A DNA stretch of 64,000 nt from Pseudomonas sp. ISL-84 (GCA_018613035.1 JAGGRA010000010.1:62001-126000); one strand, 5' to 3'; counted from the stretch's first letter, positions 17,426 to 27,469 are shown. The notes: generated by a model not told the origin, from the sequence alone. Numbers and translations are program-made.

Positions 17426-17699
17426 GTAGGTGAAAATTAATCGTACAGATGAACTTTATATAATATCGGTCACTGAGACGGATTTGCTTTTCTAAATATC
17501 CTCACCGCTCTGTTTGAATTTAATCAGCGTGTGAATAACCAGCTCGAGATGGGAGTTTGTTGAATATGGCGGATCTGGTATTCAGGGTAGCATTCATTCC
17601 TTTCTTAATTGTAAAATAATACTATATTGTTCCTGATAAAATCGGGCTGAAAATGGCAAGCTCCATTATTTATTTTTTTAACAGAGGGAGGGATGGCTT

Positions 17700-18272
17700 A
17701 TGAATGTATCTGAATCAAAGAGTCTGAGAATCAAGCAGATCCACTTTTTAAATGGATCCCTGCTGTTTTTCTTAACAATTGGTTACTTTGTAACGAGTTT
17801 CATAGATATCACATTCACCCAAATGTTTCTTTTCCTCGGAGTTATCATATTGATTCAAGCTATTGTGGGATGGGTAAAACGCAATTCCACTAAATCCTTC
17901 TTTTCAGTCGTTGAGCAGATTGCCATATACGAAAAAGAAAGAATGGGCAGTGAATGGGAAAAACAGCGGAAGTCTAGGAGTATTTGGAGTTTTATCATGA
18001 GTGTCTTACTATTTTTTAATGCATACGTTCTGAATCGAACAGGTGAATTTGTTAAATTTGATCTTACTTATCTATTTTTTCTTGCTGCAGGCATGCTGGT
18101 GGTCATGAACATAAGCTATATTCTGCATAGCCGGAAGGTGGATGATGCCCGAGCCAAATCTGATTTTAAGGGATATACCAGGAAAATGAATCTTAAGAGC
18201 ATTGTGATAGGCAGTTTATTTGGAATCATCCTATTTATATTTACCATAGTTTATGTCATGTCGGGGTATTAA
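17700..18272 (+). CDS. Hypothetical membrane protein, 190 residues
   Basis: This integral membrane protein has four evident transmembrane segments (about 18-38, 42-58, 98-115 with 122-142, and 163-187). A charged cytoplasmic stretch around residues 75-95 (VEQIAIYEKERMGSEWEKQ) looks helical. I do not recognise the family. GGAGGGA precedes the ATG, and a terminator follows. No partner gene is evident. Confidence 0.65.
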   Translation: MNVSESKSLRIKQIHFLNGSLLFFLTIGYFVTSFIDITFTQMFLFLGVIILIQAIVGWVKRNSTKSFFSVVEQIAIYEKERMGSEWEKQRKSRSIWSFIMSVLLFFNAYVLNRTGEFVKFDLTYLFFLAAGMLVVMNISYILHSRKVDDARAKSDFKGYTRKMNLKSIVIGSLFGIILFIFTIVYVMSGY

Positions 18273-18278
18273 TAATAG

Positions 18279-18307
18279 CTTGTCCTATTATAAGGGCATG
18301 TTTTTTT
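18279..18307 (+). terminator. Terminator after the four-helix membrane protein
   Basis: CTTGTCCT pairs with AGGGCATG (one mismatch) and seven T residues follow. Confidence 0.6.
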
Positions 18308-18503
18308 CTATAGAAAGATCAAAAGCACGGATAAATCCTTTTGGGGACGGATTTATAAGATAGATAAAGCTTTTTAAGCTGCCTAAATCCACTATCAAGG
18401 CTGGATTAGATTTGAAACTTAATACCCGTACCTTCGTATAAAGGAATAAATCACGTTTTTGCAGAATATAACACTCATCATTTACGGGGAATGAGATGAT
18501 CGG

Positions 18504-20120
18504 ATGAAAACGAAGAATAAATTGTCTCGCATGTATAAAGTGCTTTCTTTGGCATTCCGTATTTTTGTGCAAATTTATTGGTATAAGTGGACACGGAAGC
18601 CTGAGACACAATGGGAACAGCTGTGGTCCAGCATTGGGAAAAGAGTTCGGCATACGCTTTTCGAATTGGAAGGGCTGCTTATTAAGGTTGGCCAGTTCAT
18701 TAGTATTCGTTCTGACCTGCTTCCAGATGCATTTATTAAGGAAATTCAAGATCTGACAGATCAGGTGCCAGCTTCTGAATGGAGCAAGATCCACGGGATT
18801 TTGAACAATGAATGGGGATCAGAGCTTTCCAGGAAGGTGCTGGCCATCGAAAAAGATGCCATTGCATCAGCTTCGATTGGAGAGGTTTATAAAGGGGTTC
18901 TGCAGGATGGTTCAGCTGTAGCCATCAAGGTTCAGCGTCCGGAGATTCAATCAATCGTGCAGACAGACTTTCGGACTTTAAGCATACTGATTTGGTTTGC
19001 AGATCATTTTGTACCGATTCCAAAAGGGTTTATAAATCTGAAGATGCTGTTTCAGGAGTTAAAGCAGGTCATTGAGCGGGAGCTTGATTTTACAAAGGAA
19101 AAAGAAACGCTCCTTTATTTTAAGGAACGCTATAAAGACAGGGATATTGTAAGGATTCCTGCCGTTTATCCTGAATTATGCACGTCCAAAGTGCTTGTAA
19201 TGGAATGGGTGGAAGGAAAAAGGCTCATGGATCAACACGCAGTAGAACAGCTGGAGATATCACGGCAGGGTTTGGCACGCCGTCTCCTGGAAGTGTTTCT
19301 GCCGCAATGGCTTGAGCCCGGTATGTTTCATGCCGATCCACATCCAGGCAATGTCCTTGTATCAAGGGAGGGGCGCATTGTTCTCCTTGATTTTGGAATG
19401 GCAGGTGAAATCTCCAAAAAGGATGCTGCGGCTTTTCAAAGCTTGATCGAAAGCTTTCTCGCCAAGAACCATTCTAAAGCTGTCGAGTGCTTATCCCAAT
19501 TAGGATTCTTGCTGCCTGAAGCAAATACAGGAACGATTGAAAAACTTTTGGCTGAATGGACGGCATTTGATTCTGCCCAATTAAAAGAGATGGACTTAGT
19601 TGCACTAAAATTGGAACTAAATGATTTAATTGCTGCACTTCCGGTCCAAGTGCCAACCCGATTTGTTTTCCTCGGACGTTCTTTTATCACGATCGAAGGA
19701 ATTGTTCGAAATCTCGCACCGGAGGAAGAACTGCTTCATTCAGGGAAACCTGTCTTCATGGAATGGCTGAATACACAGGGAAACAAATGGTCCTTTATTT
19801 GGAGGGTTATTCAGTCGCAGCCACTATTTAAATTTTTTCACACTGCTGCAGAATTTTTAGACGCACCGCGAAAAATGGAGCAGCTGAAGGAAATCGAGCA
19901 GAGAAGAGCGTTTCAATTTACAATCTATGAAAATCGCAAGAAGCAGCTTTTTCAACTAATGATGCTGGGAGCAGCCGGAGCGGGTGCGGGCTACTATTTG
20001 ACAGACGGGCTGATATTGCAGCTTTCGTTGGGGGTAACGGTATTTGCTGCGGCTGGCTATGGGGTGTTCAGTTATAAGTTGGGAAAATGGCTTAAATATA
20101 TGCCGGAAAAACGGCGTTAA
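18504..20120 (+). CDS. ABC1/UbiB-family atypical kinase
   Basis: This is a 538-residue AarF/UbiB-type protein. The diagnostic KxGQ motif is in LLIKVGQFISIRSDLLP (about residue 60). The alanine-rich loop replacing the P-loop is ASASIGEVYKG, the invariant lysine is in VAIKVQRP, the catalytic loop is FHADPHPGNV and the metal motif is LLDFGMAGEI. Two hydrophobic helices at the C-terminus anchor it to the membrane. Relatives support isoprenoid-quinone or lipid metabolism through ATPase activity, and the specific role here is unknown. It is monocistronic. Confidence 0.88.
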   Translation: MKTKNKLSRMYKVLSLAFRIFVQIYWYKWTRKPETQWEQLWSSIGKRVRHTLFELEGLLIKVGQFISIRSDLLPDAFIKEIQDLTDQVPASEWSKIHGILNNEWGSELSRKVLAIEKDAIASASIGEVYKGVLQDGSAVAIKVQRPEIQSIVQTDFRTLSILIWFADHFVPIPKGFINLKMLFQELKQVIERELDFTKEKETLLYFKERYKDRDIVRIPAVYPELCTSKVLVMEWVEGKRLMDQHAVEQLEISRQGLARRLLEVFLPQWLEPGMFHADPHPGNVLVSREGRIVLLDFGMAGEISKKDAAAFQSLIESFLAKNHSKAVECLSQLGFLLPEANTGTIEKLLAEWTAFDSAQLKEMDLVALKLELNDLIAALPVQVPTRFVFLGRSFITIEGIVRNLAPEEELLHSGKPVFMEWLNTQGNKWSFIWRVIQSQPLFKFFHTAAEFLDAPRKMEQLKEIEQRRAFQFTIYENRKKQLFQLMMLGAAGAGAGYYLTDGLILQLSLGVTVFAAAGYGVFSYKLGKWLKYMPEKRR

Positions 20121-20131
20121 CAGCGGAATTT

Positions 20132-20161
20132 GCCAGAGTCAGGTATTCTGGCTCTTTTTTT
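20132..20161 (+). terminator. Terminator of the UbiB-like gene
   Basis: The stem GCCAGA/TCTGGC is followed by a long T run. Confidence 0.8.
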
Positions 20162-20255
20162 GCATGATGAATCCAGCTGTATATTATGGTAAAATAATTA
20201 GTTAAGTCATTAAACTTTTTTTATGGCATCGGCAGAGAAGAAGGGAGTCATCATC

Positions 20256-21221
20256 GTGCTATATAAATTAAATAAACAACTGGAAAAAATGATGCCGTTG
20301 ATCACTCCAACAAGTGTGTTTTTTGGTGTTTTGCTGGCTGGGTATCTTAAGGATTATTCCTATATCATTCCATGGGTTTTTGCTTTTATGACGTTTTCCG
20401 GCAGTCTAAACTCCAATTTCAGTTCACTAAAACAAATACTTCATCATCCGAAACCGCTCTTTCTCATCGTCTTTACGCTGCATATCCTGATGCCGCTTTT
20501 CGCATGGAGCACGGGTCACTTGGCCTTTGGAGATGATCCCTACACCATTACCGGCCTGGTGCTGGCAATGGCGATTCCAACAGGAATTTCGAGTTTCATT
20601 TGGGTGTCTATTTATAAAGGAAACATTCCGTTAACGTTATCTATCATATTAATAGATACTTTTTTATCTCCGTTTATTGTTCCGCTGACCCTATCGGTAT
20701 TTTTTCAGACCACAGTAAACATTGATGTGCTACCGATGATGACTGGACTTTTCTGGATGGTGGTGCTGCCTTCTTTCCTGGGTATGATTTTAAACCAGGT
20801 TACGAAAGGGAAGGGTGCTTTAATTTTAAGCAGCCGTCTCGCCCCATTTTCAAAACTGGGAATGGCCATTGTAGTCATGCTTAACGGAGCAGTCGTTGCC
20901 CCTAATTTAATAGAGGTTAACTTGAAATTAATCCTAATCGCCATCACTGTCTTTTTTGTTGCCTTCATGGGTTACTTACTATCCTTTATGATCGGTAATC
21001 TGTTAAAGTATGACCGTGAAACCACAGTGGCTGTCACATTTAATGGAGGAATGAGGAATATCAGCATAGGTGCAGTAGTGGCGGTCACATATTTTCCGCC
21101 GGCCGTTGCCGTTCCGGTCGTACTCGGCATGTTATTTCAGCAAGTACTGGCCTCTCTTTTTGGTGTGATCATCAAGCGGCATTTTAGCAGAGAACTGCTG
21201 CAGGAAGGGCATTCCGTTTAA
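20256..21221 (+). CDS. Bile acid:sodium symporter (BASS/SBF) family transporter
   Basis: This is a membrane transporter of about 321 residues with nine to ten helices. Helix 4 contains LVLAMAIPTGISSFIW, and the second repeat contains FNGGMRNISIGAVVAVTYFPP, the position of the crossover motifs of the BASS fold. Substrate is probably an organic anion taken up with sodium. The GTG at 20256, with AAGAAGGGAG upstream, is preferred to ATG 20223. It is monocistronic. Confidence 0.82.
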   Translation: MLYKLNKQLEKMMPLITPTSVFFGVLLAGYLKDYSYIIPWVFAFMTFSGSLNSNFSSLKQILHHPKPLFLIVFTLHILMPLFAWSTGHLAFGDDPYTITGLVLAMAIPTGISSFIWVSIYKGNIPLTLSIILIDTFLSPFIVPLTLSVFFQTTVNIDVLPMMTGLFWMVVLPSFLGMILNQVTKGKGALILSSRLAPFSKLGMAIVVMLNGAVVAPNLIEVNLKLILIAITVFFVAFMGYLLSFMIGNLLKYDRETTVAVTFNGGMRNISIGAVVAVTYFPPAVAVPVVLGMLFQQVLASLFGVIIKRHFSRELLQEGHSV

Positions 21222-21660
21222 TAAGCAATCATCTATCAATTTTCTATTAAGGGGCAGGGAAGGCGGGAAGGAGCCAGGCAAACTGGCTCTTGTTCCGTTC
21301 ACAGATGAGAAGTAAAATCGGCACAGAAAATTTGGTATTGGCCTCAAAAAAGTGCTATCCGCACATAAATTTTTTTATCCGCACATAAATCCTTGCTTTC
21401 CGCATAAAAAATTTTTTTATTTGTAATTAAATGGGAGCTTTCAGCACATAAATAACGATTTTTATCCAAAACAGCCATTTTGCATGCCAAAAAGAAGAAC
21501 AAATATGCTTTTTTTCGTTATTTTGAATAAAAATAGGGCGAAAATATGATTTATCTATAATTTAAGCGGGTAGAATATCGAGGAGATATGGAGTATTATT
21601 AAGCAAATAGGCTTATTTTCGGAATTTGAAATTATCTCGAAAAAAAGTTATAATAAGTCG
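21222..21660. other. Intergenic region with 20-21 bp degenerate repeats (array B)
   Basis: No gene is seen. Five to six units starting TATCCGCACATAAAT or variants run from 21356 to about 21467 with successive starts 20-21 bases apart (21356, 21376, 21397, 21418, 21439). A possible weak terminator (AGGAGCCAG...CTGGCTCTTG) lies near 21269-21292. Confidence 0.6.
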
Positions 21661-21688
21661 TTGTTAACATTACTGAGGGGGAAGTTTT

Positions 21689-22147
21689 TTGTCAATCGAA
21701 ATAGGCAGTAAAGTACAAGGAAAAGTAACAGGCATTACAAATTTTGGAGCTTTCGTTGAATTGCCTGGAGGTACAACAGGTCTTGTTCACATCAGTGAAG
21801 TAGCGGACAGCTATGTTAAAGATGTAAATGACCATTTGAAAGTAGGCGACGAGGTTACTGTAAAGGTGCTTAGTGAGAAGGAAGGGAAAATTGCCCTTTC
21901 CATCAAAAAAGCAGTAGACAGACCTGAAGGACAAACTTCATCTTATTCACAGCGCCCTCCGCGCCAGGGAAGAGATGATCGCCGCGGCGGCGGTTCCAGA
22001 GATTTCCGGTCAAAGGGAAACTTCAAACCGAAAGAAAGCTTTGAAGATAAGATGGCTAAGTTTTTAAAAGCGAGTGAAGAAAATATTTCTTCATTGAAGC
22101 GCAACACTGAATCAAAGCGGGGCGGCCGAGGCGGAAGACGCGGCTAG
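21689..22147 (+). CDS. yabR: S1-domain RNA-binding protein YabR
   Basis: This 152-residue protein has one S1/OB domain (residues about 5-75: GKVTGITNFGAFVELPGG, GLVHISEVAD, KIALSIKKA). An arginine/glycine-rich linker follows, and the tail KESFEDKMAKFLKASEENIS ends RGGRGGRRG, as in YabR. It probably binds RNA or ribosomes. It starts with TTG after GAGGGGGAAG. In B. subtilis yabR lies in the divIC-spoIIE region. Here it stands next to an RNase J gene, so it may be a second paralogue. Confidence 0.85.
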   Translation: MSIEIGSKVQGKVTGITNFGAFVELPGGTTGLVHISEVADSYVKDVNDHLKVGDEVTVKVLSEKEGKIALSIKKAVDRPEGQTSSYSQRPPRQGRDDRRGGGSRDFRSKGNFKPKESFEDKMAKFLKASEENISSLKRNTESKRGGRGGRRG

Positions 22148-22162
22148 TCAGCTCCCTTTAGA

Positions 22163-22196
22163 TAAAGGCAAGCCCGTTTACAGGCTTGCCTTCTTT
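22163..22196. terminator. Bidirectional terminator between yabR and the RNase J gene
   Basis: The perfect arms GGCAAGCC/GGCTTGCC have an 8-base loop, with T-rich flanks on both strands. Confidence 0.85.
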
Positions 22197-22201
22197 GTCG
22201 T

Positions 22202-23875
22202 TTAGATTTCTATGATGATAGGCAGGATCATGGGCTTCCGTTTTGTTTGGGTAAACAAATACTGGCCCAATGATTTTTTGATGCTTTGCTTGATGACATT
22301 CCACTGGCTTTTATCCTGTTCCGGCAGTTCGTTCACTGTTTTTTCGACAAGCCGGTTAATTTCTCTTAACAGGTCTTCTGATTCTCTTGCATACACGAAG
22401 CCGCGCGAAATGGTGTCAGGCCTCGAAATCATTTTCCGCTCACTTTTACTCATCGTTAACACAATGACAATCATGCCATCCTCGGAAAGCTGCTTGCGGT
22501 CGCGCAGCACAATGCTTCCAATATCTCCAACCCCCACACCATCTACATAGGTATCTCCTGCAGGGATCCTCCGGGTTTGCCGGGCAGCTCCGTTTACGAT
22601 ATCAACAACATCGCCATTTTTTATGATAAAAGTATGGCCTTTTTCCACGCCCACAGACTCCGCCAGCAAACGGTGGTGATGCAGCATTCTGTATTCCCCG
22701 TGAATGGGAATAAAATATTTTGGCATCATCAAGGTAAGCATCAGCTTTAAATCCTCCTGGTAGCCATGGCCTGAAACGTGCATGCCCGTAGAGCTTCCGG
22801 AACCGTAAATCACTCTTGCGCCAAGCTGGAAGAGGTTATCAATGATTTTCGAAACATCCCGCTCATTTCCTGGAATAGGAGATGCGGCTAAAATAACCGT
22901 ATCCTCAGGATGAATCTCTGCATCGCGGTAATTTCCAGTTGATAGACGCGATAACGCAGCCATCGGCTCTCCCTGGCTTCCTGTACAAAGAATACATACT
23001 TTTTCAGGGGGCAAATGCATGGCTGCTTTAGGGTCGACCAGCATTCCATCGGGAACATTTAAGTACCCGCGCTCAATGGCCACATCCACCACATTCACCA
23101 TACTGCGGCCAAGCAGCACCAGCTTGCGGTTTGTTTTAATCGCAGCTTCTACCACCTGCTGAACACGGCTCACATTGGAAGCGAAAGTAGAGATGATGAT
23201 TTTTCGGGGAGCTTTCATGAAGGCCTCTTCAATATTTTCCCCGACTATCTGTTCAGTTGGTGTCGATCCCGTCCGCTCCGCATTGGTGCTTTCAGATAAA
23301 AGAGCCAGGACGCCACTTCGGCCAATCTCCGCCATTTTATGAATATCCGAATGCTCCTGATTCACAGGAGTTAAATCAAATTTAAAGTCCCCGGTGTGCA
23401 CGACACTGCCTTCTGGTGTTTGAAAAACAATTCCGAGGCAATCGGGAATGCTATGGTTTACTTTAAAAAAGCTCACGCCGATTTCGCCAAAGGTGAGATT
23501 GGATTCTGAATCGATGCTGACAAGGTCTGAATCTCCAATCAGCCGGTGCTCTGTCAGCTTTAATTCAATCAAACCAAGCGTAAAACGGGTCGCATAAATC
23601 GGCATATTAATCTTTTTCAGCAAATAAGGAACCCCGCCGATATGATCTTCATGTCCGTGCGTAACGATCAAAGCGCGGATCTTGTCCCTGTTTTCCTCCA
23701 GATAGGTAATATCAGGGATAATTAAATCGATTCCCAGCAAGCTTTCATCCGGAAATTTTCCCCCGGCATCAATCACAATGATATCGTCGCCATATTCAAT
23801 CACATACATGTTCTTACCAATTTCATTAATGCCGCCAAGAGAAAATATGGATAATTGTTTTCCGTTTGACTTCAT
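22202..23875 (-). CDS. rnj: Ribonuclease J
   Basis: This is a 557-residue metallo-beta-lactamase/beta-CASP ribonuclease. The zinc-binding motif THGHEDHIGG is intact, with HSIPDCLGI and HTGDFKFD after it. The beta-CASP motifs SESTNAERTG, TGSQGEPMAAL and HVSGHGYQEDLKLML are present, and the C-terminal domain ends KRKPMILPIIIEI. It should have endo- and 5'-3' exonuclease activity in mRNA decay. The sequence fits neither B. subtilis RNase J1 nor J2 closely as I recall them, so it may be an extra paralogue. GGGAGGA precedes the ATG. Confidence 0.9.
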   Translation of the reverse strand: MKSNGKQLSIFSLGGINEIGKNMYVIEYGDDIIVIDAGGKFPDESLLGIDLIIPDITYLEENRDKIRALIVTHGHEDHIGGVPYLLKKINMPIYATRFTLGLIELKLTEHRLIGDSDLVSIDSESNLTFGEIGVSFFKVNHSIPDCLGIVFQTPEGSVVHTGDFKFDLTPVNQEHSDIHKMAEIGRSGVLALLSESTNAERTGSTPTEQIVGENIEEAFMKAPRKIIISTFASNVSRVQQVVEAAIKTNRKLVLLGRSMVNVVDVAIERGYLNVPDGMLVDPKAAMHLPPEKVCILCTGSQGEPMAALSRLSTGNYRDAEIHPEDTVILAASPIPGNERDVSKIIDNLFQLGARVIYGSGSSTGMHVSGHGYQEDLKLMLTLMMPKYFIPIHGEYRMLHHHRLLAESVGVEKGHTFIIKNGDVVDIVNGAARQTRRIPAGDTYVDGVGVGDIGSIVLRDRKQLSEDGMIVIVLTMSKSERKMISRPDTISRGFVYARESEDLLREINRLVEKTVNELPEQDKSQWNVIKQSIKKSLGQYLFTQTKRKPMILPIIIEI

Positions 23876-24041
23876 ATGCAGGTCCTCCCACTCGAATGAT
23901 TTTTCTTAGCATTCCCGATTAGGGGAGGTTTATAAGAAATTGATTAGATTGGGAGGTCTCTGCAACTATTATTACTTATATTCGCTAACCCTTTCACAAA
24001 ATATTAAAAAGATAACTTACGTTGAAGTGCTAAAGTTTTTA

Positions 24042-24070
24042 TTGACATAAAAGTCACCAGGATGCATAAT
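24042..24070 (+). promoter_or_regulatory. SigA promoter of proBA
   Basis: TTGACA (24042-24047), a 17-base spacer and CATAAT (24065-24070) lie just upstream of the T-box leader. Confidence 0.75.
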
Positions 24071-24084
24071 ATTTCTAATTATAT

Positions 24085-24346
24085 GGAACGCATGAATAAA
24101 GAAAAAGTCATGACAGGGAACCAGTAAGTAGAACTCAGGCAAGAAGAGAGCAGGATTCACCGGCTGAAAGATCCTGCAGCCTGCAAAACTATTGAACCTA
24201 CCCCTAGAGCTGCCTGGAAAACCTGGCCGTTCTCCTGCGTTAAAGGAGTTTTAAAGCGGGCACTCGTGTGTTAAGTGCCAATCAAGGTGGTACCGCGAAA
24301 GACAAAGCTCTTCCGTCCTTTTTACAGGGATAGGAGGGCTTTTTTA
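24085..24346 (+). ncRNA. T-box leader (proline) of proBA
   Basis: The AGTAGA S-turn lies at 24127-24132. The specifier region GAACCTACC carries CCT, a proline codon, at 24197-24199. The T-box sequence AAGGTGGTACCGCG is at 24284-24297. A terminator helix at 24304-24346 (AAAGCTCTTCC/GGAGGGCTTT, then T run) competes with the antiterminator. Uncharged tRNA-Pro should promote readthrough into proB. Confidence 0.95.
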
Positions 24347-24368
24347 TTTGATTGGGTGGTGGAAAAAG

Positions 24369-25490
24369 ATGAAAAAGAAAAGAATAGTGGTCAAAATAGG
24401 AAGCAGTTCACTGACGAATACGAATGGCGGTCTTTGCATTGAGAAGCTTCAGGAGCATGTGGCAGCACTTGCCCAGCTTAAGAAACTCGGGCATGAAGTG
24501 ATCTTAATTTCATCAGGAGCTGTTGCGGCAGGCTTTGCCGACCTTGGCTATCCGTCGCGCCCGGTAACCATTGCCGGAAAGCAGGCAGCAGCTGCAGTCG
24601 GTCAGGGACTTTTGCTGCAGGGTTATACAGAGGAATTTAAAAAACATGGCATTGTTGCCGCGCAATTATTGCTGACTAGACAGAATTTCCTTCATAAGGA
24701 GCAATATCAAAATGCCAATGCCACATTGTCTGAGCTTTTGAAGCGTCATGTCCTGCCGATTATCAATGAGAATGATTCTGTTTCAGTGGAAGAATTAGCG
24801 TTCGGGGACAATGATATGCTGTCGGCTTTGGTCAGCGGTCTGGTTCAGGCACAGCATTTAATGATCTTGACTGATGTGAATGGCATTTATGATTCAAATC
24901 CCCGCAATAACCCACAGGCCAAAAAATACAACTTTATCGCTGAAATTTCGGAGGATATGATGAAGGCTGCTTCGGGATCAGATTCAAAAGTGGGAACCGG
25001 CGGGATGGCGACGAAGCTTGAAGCAGCTCGTACAGCATTGGCTTTGGGTGTGCAGGTGTTTATCGGGGTAGGAAGCGGACCAGATAAGCTGGAAGAAATT
25101 CTTAATGGAAAAGGGGATGGAACCTATATCGGCAATCCTGCACAGGCGAGTGTAAAGACATCAAAGCAGTGGCTGGCGCTGCATTCAGTTCCAAGCGGAA
25201 AAATTGAAGTCGATCAGGGTGCTGCGCAAGCAATTTTAAGACAGGGAAAAAGCCTTCTGCCTGCCGGTGTCACGAACATTACTGGCCATTTTTTGGTTAA
25301 TGATGTGGTGGAGGTTGTTGGTCCGAAGGGAGATATCATCGGAAGAGGCCAGGTTAATTTTTCATCAGATGAATTAAGCGAGATTAAAGGGCTGCCGAGT
25401 GCTGAAGCCATGCAGATTGCCAATAGTCACCGCAGTGTGGTCATCCACCGCGACCAATGGGTAAGCCAACAAAGGAGGGAGACGAGATAA
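24369..25490 (+). CDS. proB: Glutamate 5-kinase
   Basis: ProB phosphorylates glutamate in the first step of proline synthesis. The 373-residue protein has the amino-acid-kinase N-terminus ([10 protein letters not shown]), [12 protein letters not shown] and [11 protein letters not shown], then [12 protein letters not shown], followed by a C-terminal PUA domain (about 280-360). The start at 24369 follows GGTGG. The longer frame begins in the terminator. It is controlled by the proline T-box and translationally coupled to proA through TAATG. Confidence 0.96.
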   Translation: MKKKRIVVKIGSSSLTNTNGGLCIEKLQEHVAALAQLKKLGHEVILISSGAVAAGFADLGYPSRPVTIAGKQAAAAVGQGLLLQGYTEEFKKHGIVAAQLLLTRQNFLHKEQYQNANATLSELLKRHVLPIINENDSVSVEELAFGDNDMLSALVSGLVQAQHLMILTDVNGIYDSNPRNNPQAKKYNFIAEISEDMMKAASGSDSKVGTGGMATKLEAARTALALGVQVFIGVGSGPDKLEEILNGKGDGTYIGNPAQASVKTSKQWLALHSVPSGKIEVDQGAAQAILRQGKSLLPAGVTNITGHFLVNDVVEVVGPKGDIIGRGQVNFSSDELSEIKGLPSAEAMQIANSHRSVVIHRDQWVSQQRRETR

Positions 25491-26719
25491 TGGAATTAAT
25501 TCAAAAAGGGGAAAAAGCACAGAAAGCAGCAGCTTTACTGGCGAAAATGACAACCTCGCAGAAAAATCATGCACTTAAGCTGATATCCAGCCAGCTGATG
25601 AAGGAGAAGGATTTTATTTTAGAGGAAAATGAAAAGGACCTTGCTGGTGGAAGAGCAAGCGGCATGAATGATTCCTTGCTCGATCGGCTGAGATTGGATG
25701 TAGCGAGATTGCAGGATATGGCTGATGCATTGATTCAATTGACAGAACTGAATGATCCCGTTGGAGAGGTTTTGACAGAGTGGGAGCGGCCGAATGGACT
25801 TTCGATTTCACAAGTCCGCGTTCCGCTTGGTGTCATCGGCATGATTTATGAAGCGCGTCCCAATGTAACGGTCGATGCATCAAGTTTATGTCTAAAAACC
25901 GGAAATGCTGTGATGCTGCGCGGCAGTTCAACGGCGATTCATTCTAATAAAGCCATTGTTAAGGTCATTCATCATGCATTAGAAAAAAGCGATCTCCCTG
26001 TTGATGCAGTCCAGCTGATTGAGGATACCAGCCGGGAAACAGCGTCCCAAATGTTCAAGCTGAATGAATATCTTGATGTGCTGATTCCGCGCGGCGGTGC
26101 AAAGCTGATTAAAACAGTCGTGGAAAACTCGACCGTGCCTGTTTTGGAAACAGGTGCAGGCAACTGCCATGTTTTTATTGATGAAAGTGCTGATAAGGAG
26201 ATGGCCATTAACATTGCGCTTAATGCGAAAACACAGCGTCCGTCAGTGTGCAATGCATGTGAGACGATTCTGGTTCAAAAAGAATGGGGAGCCTTGCCTG
26301 AGCTTGTGGCTGCCCTGCAGGAAAAAGGAGTATCCATTCATGGTGATGAGAGAGTTCAGGGAAAGCGGATCATTCCGGCCACCGAAGAAGACTGGGCGAC
26401 AGAATATCTTGGCTTGGAAGTCGCTTTAAAAGTGGTGAACAATGTAGATGAGGCCATTTCGCATATTAACCGGTACGGTACCAAGCACTCTGAAGCCATC
26501 GTGTCTTCTAACCTGGAGAATGTTGATAGATTCTTAAATGAAGTAGACGCTGCCGCCGTTTATCACAATGCCTCAACCCGCTTCACAGATGGATTCGAGT
26601 TCGGATTCGGCGCGGAAATCGGCATCAGTACCCAGAAGCTCCATGCCCGCGGACCAATGGGACTGCAGGCCTTAACATCGACCAAGTATATCATCAAGGG
26701 GAACGGGCAAGTGAAGTAA
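25490..26719 (+). CDS. proA: Gamma-glutamyl phosphate reductase
   Basis: ProA reduces gamma-glutamyl phosphate to glutamate semialdehyde with NADPH. The 409-residue protein carries [19 protein letters not shown], the [10 protein letters not shown] loop and the catalytic cysteine in [13 protein letters not shown]. Its start codon overlaps the proB stop by one base, and AAAGGAGGGAG lies upstream. The same T-box governs it. No clear terminator is seen in the first 100 bases after the stop. Confidence 0.96.
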   Translation: MELIQKGEKAQKAAALLAKMTTSQKNHALKLISSQLMKEKDFILEENEKDLAGGRASGMNDSLLDRLRLDVARLQDMADALIQLTELNDPVGEVLTEWERPNGLSISQVRVPLGVIGMIYEARPNVTVDASSLCLKTGNAVMLRGSSTAIHSNKAIVKVIHHALEKSDLPVDAVQLIEDTSRETASQMFKLNEYLDVLIPRGGAKLIKTVVENSTVPVLETGAGNCHVFIDESADKEMAINIALNAKTQRPSVCNACETILVQKEWGALPELVAALQEKGVSIHGDERVQGKRIIPATEEDWATEYLGLEVALKVVNNVDEAISHINRYGTKHSEAIVSSNLENVDRFLNEVDAAAVYHNASTRFTDGFEFGFGAEIGISTQKLHARGPMGLQALTSTKYIIKGNGQVK

Positions 26720-26960
26720 ATGCCTTTTGCTTTTTAGAAAAAAGTATTGGCTGTGGCAAATAGAAGAGCTAGAGAGGTAGAATCATTATTAAAATTTTAT
26801 AATGCGGTTAAAATTTTTAATGCAGACATATAATTTCGCAGCTTGTAAGAAATGTTTCCAGGCTGGTAGTGAGGATATGGACATATATTTGCCTTTTAAC
26901 GGATTTTTTTTAACATTAGGTCTAGGGTCAAGATTGATTTCTCTTCTGGGCCTTTTCGTT

Positions 26961-27186
26961 TTGGCTCTTTTCGTAAAAAGTTTGTTGCTTTTCAACTGCT
27001 AACTAAGTTTAACCAACTGAGTTGATTGTAGCGTAGGGCGCTTGACTCCTGCGGGAAGTGAGGGAAGTGAGAGACCCCACAGGCGAAGCCGAGGAGGCTC
27101 TCATTCCTCCCCGCGGAAAGCAAGTGCCTGGAGCGGAAATCAACGGGCAAAGTTTGTAGTGAAACAAATCTATTAAAAACAGTCTT
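26961..27186 (+). repeat. Dispersed repeat R3 (type A, compensated stem)
   Basis: The left end is TTGGCTCTTTTCGTAAAAAG and the right end AAAAACAGTCTT. In this copy the long stem reads GTGAGAG/CTCTCAT in place of GGTGAG/CTCACC, and the apical hairpin is shortened to GGCGAAGCC. The rest of 26720-26960 shows no gene. Confidence 0.8.
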
Positions 27187-27388
27187 TCTAAAAGGTTGTA
27201 GATAGTTAATAAAGAAGTTGAATGGAACTGAAGGTGCTAATCCTGCGAAAATGCATTTGCATTTCCTTCGTGAGTTGATTATTTGAGGTTGATTATTAAA
27301 AGCCCTGCGGGAGCTGCGGGACAGGTGAGACCCCACAGGCGCTGAGCATCCTGCAGCGGAAATCAACAGGCCCATTTTACAGAGCCTT
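27181..27388 (+). repeat. Dispersed repeat R4 (type B, degenerate)
   Basis: It abuts R3, sharing AGTCTTTCTAAAAGG as its left end. It carries the type B insertion (AAAATGCATTTGCATTT and TTCCTTCGTG) and lacks the right half of the internal stem. It ends TTTTACAGAGCCTT. Confidence 0.7.
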
Positions 27389-27469
27389 GCAATAAAGCTT
27401 AAAGAAGTCTCTCCTATTTTTATTGGTGTGTCCTATAAATGAATGGTAAGATAAATTCAGGTGAATGTG

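Noticed and set aside
26789-27002. Overlapping 66-68 residue ORFs on both strands after proA
   Set aside because: Neither has a ribosome site, and the end overlaps repeat R3.
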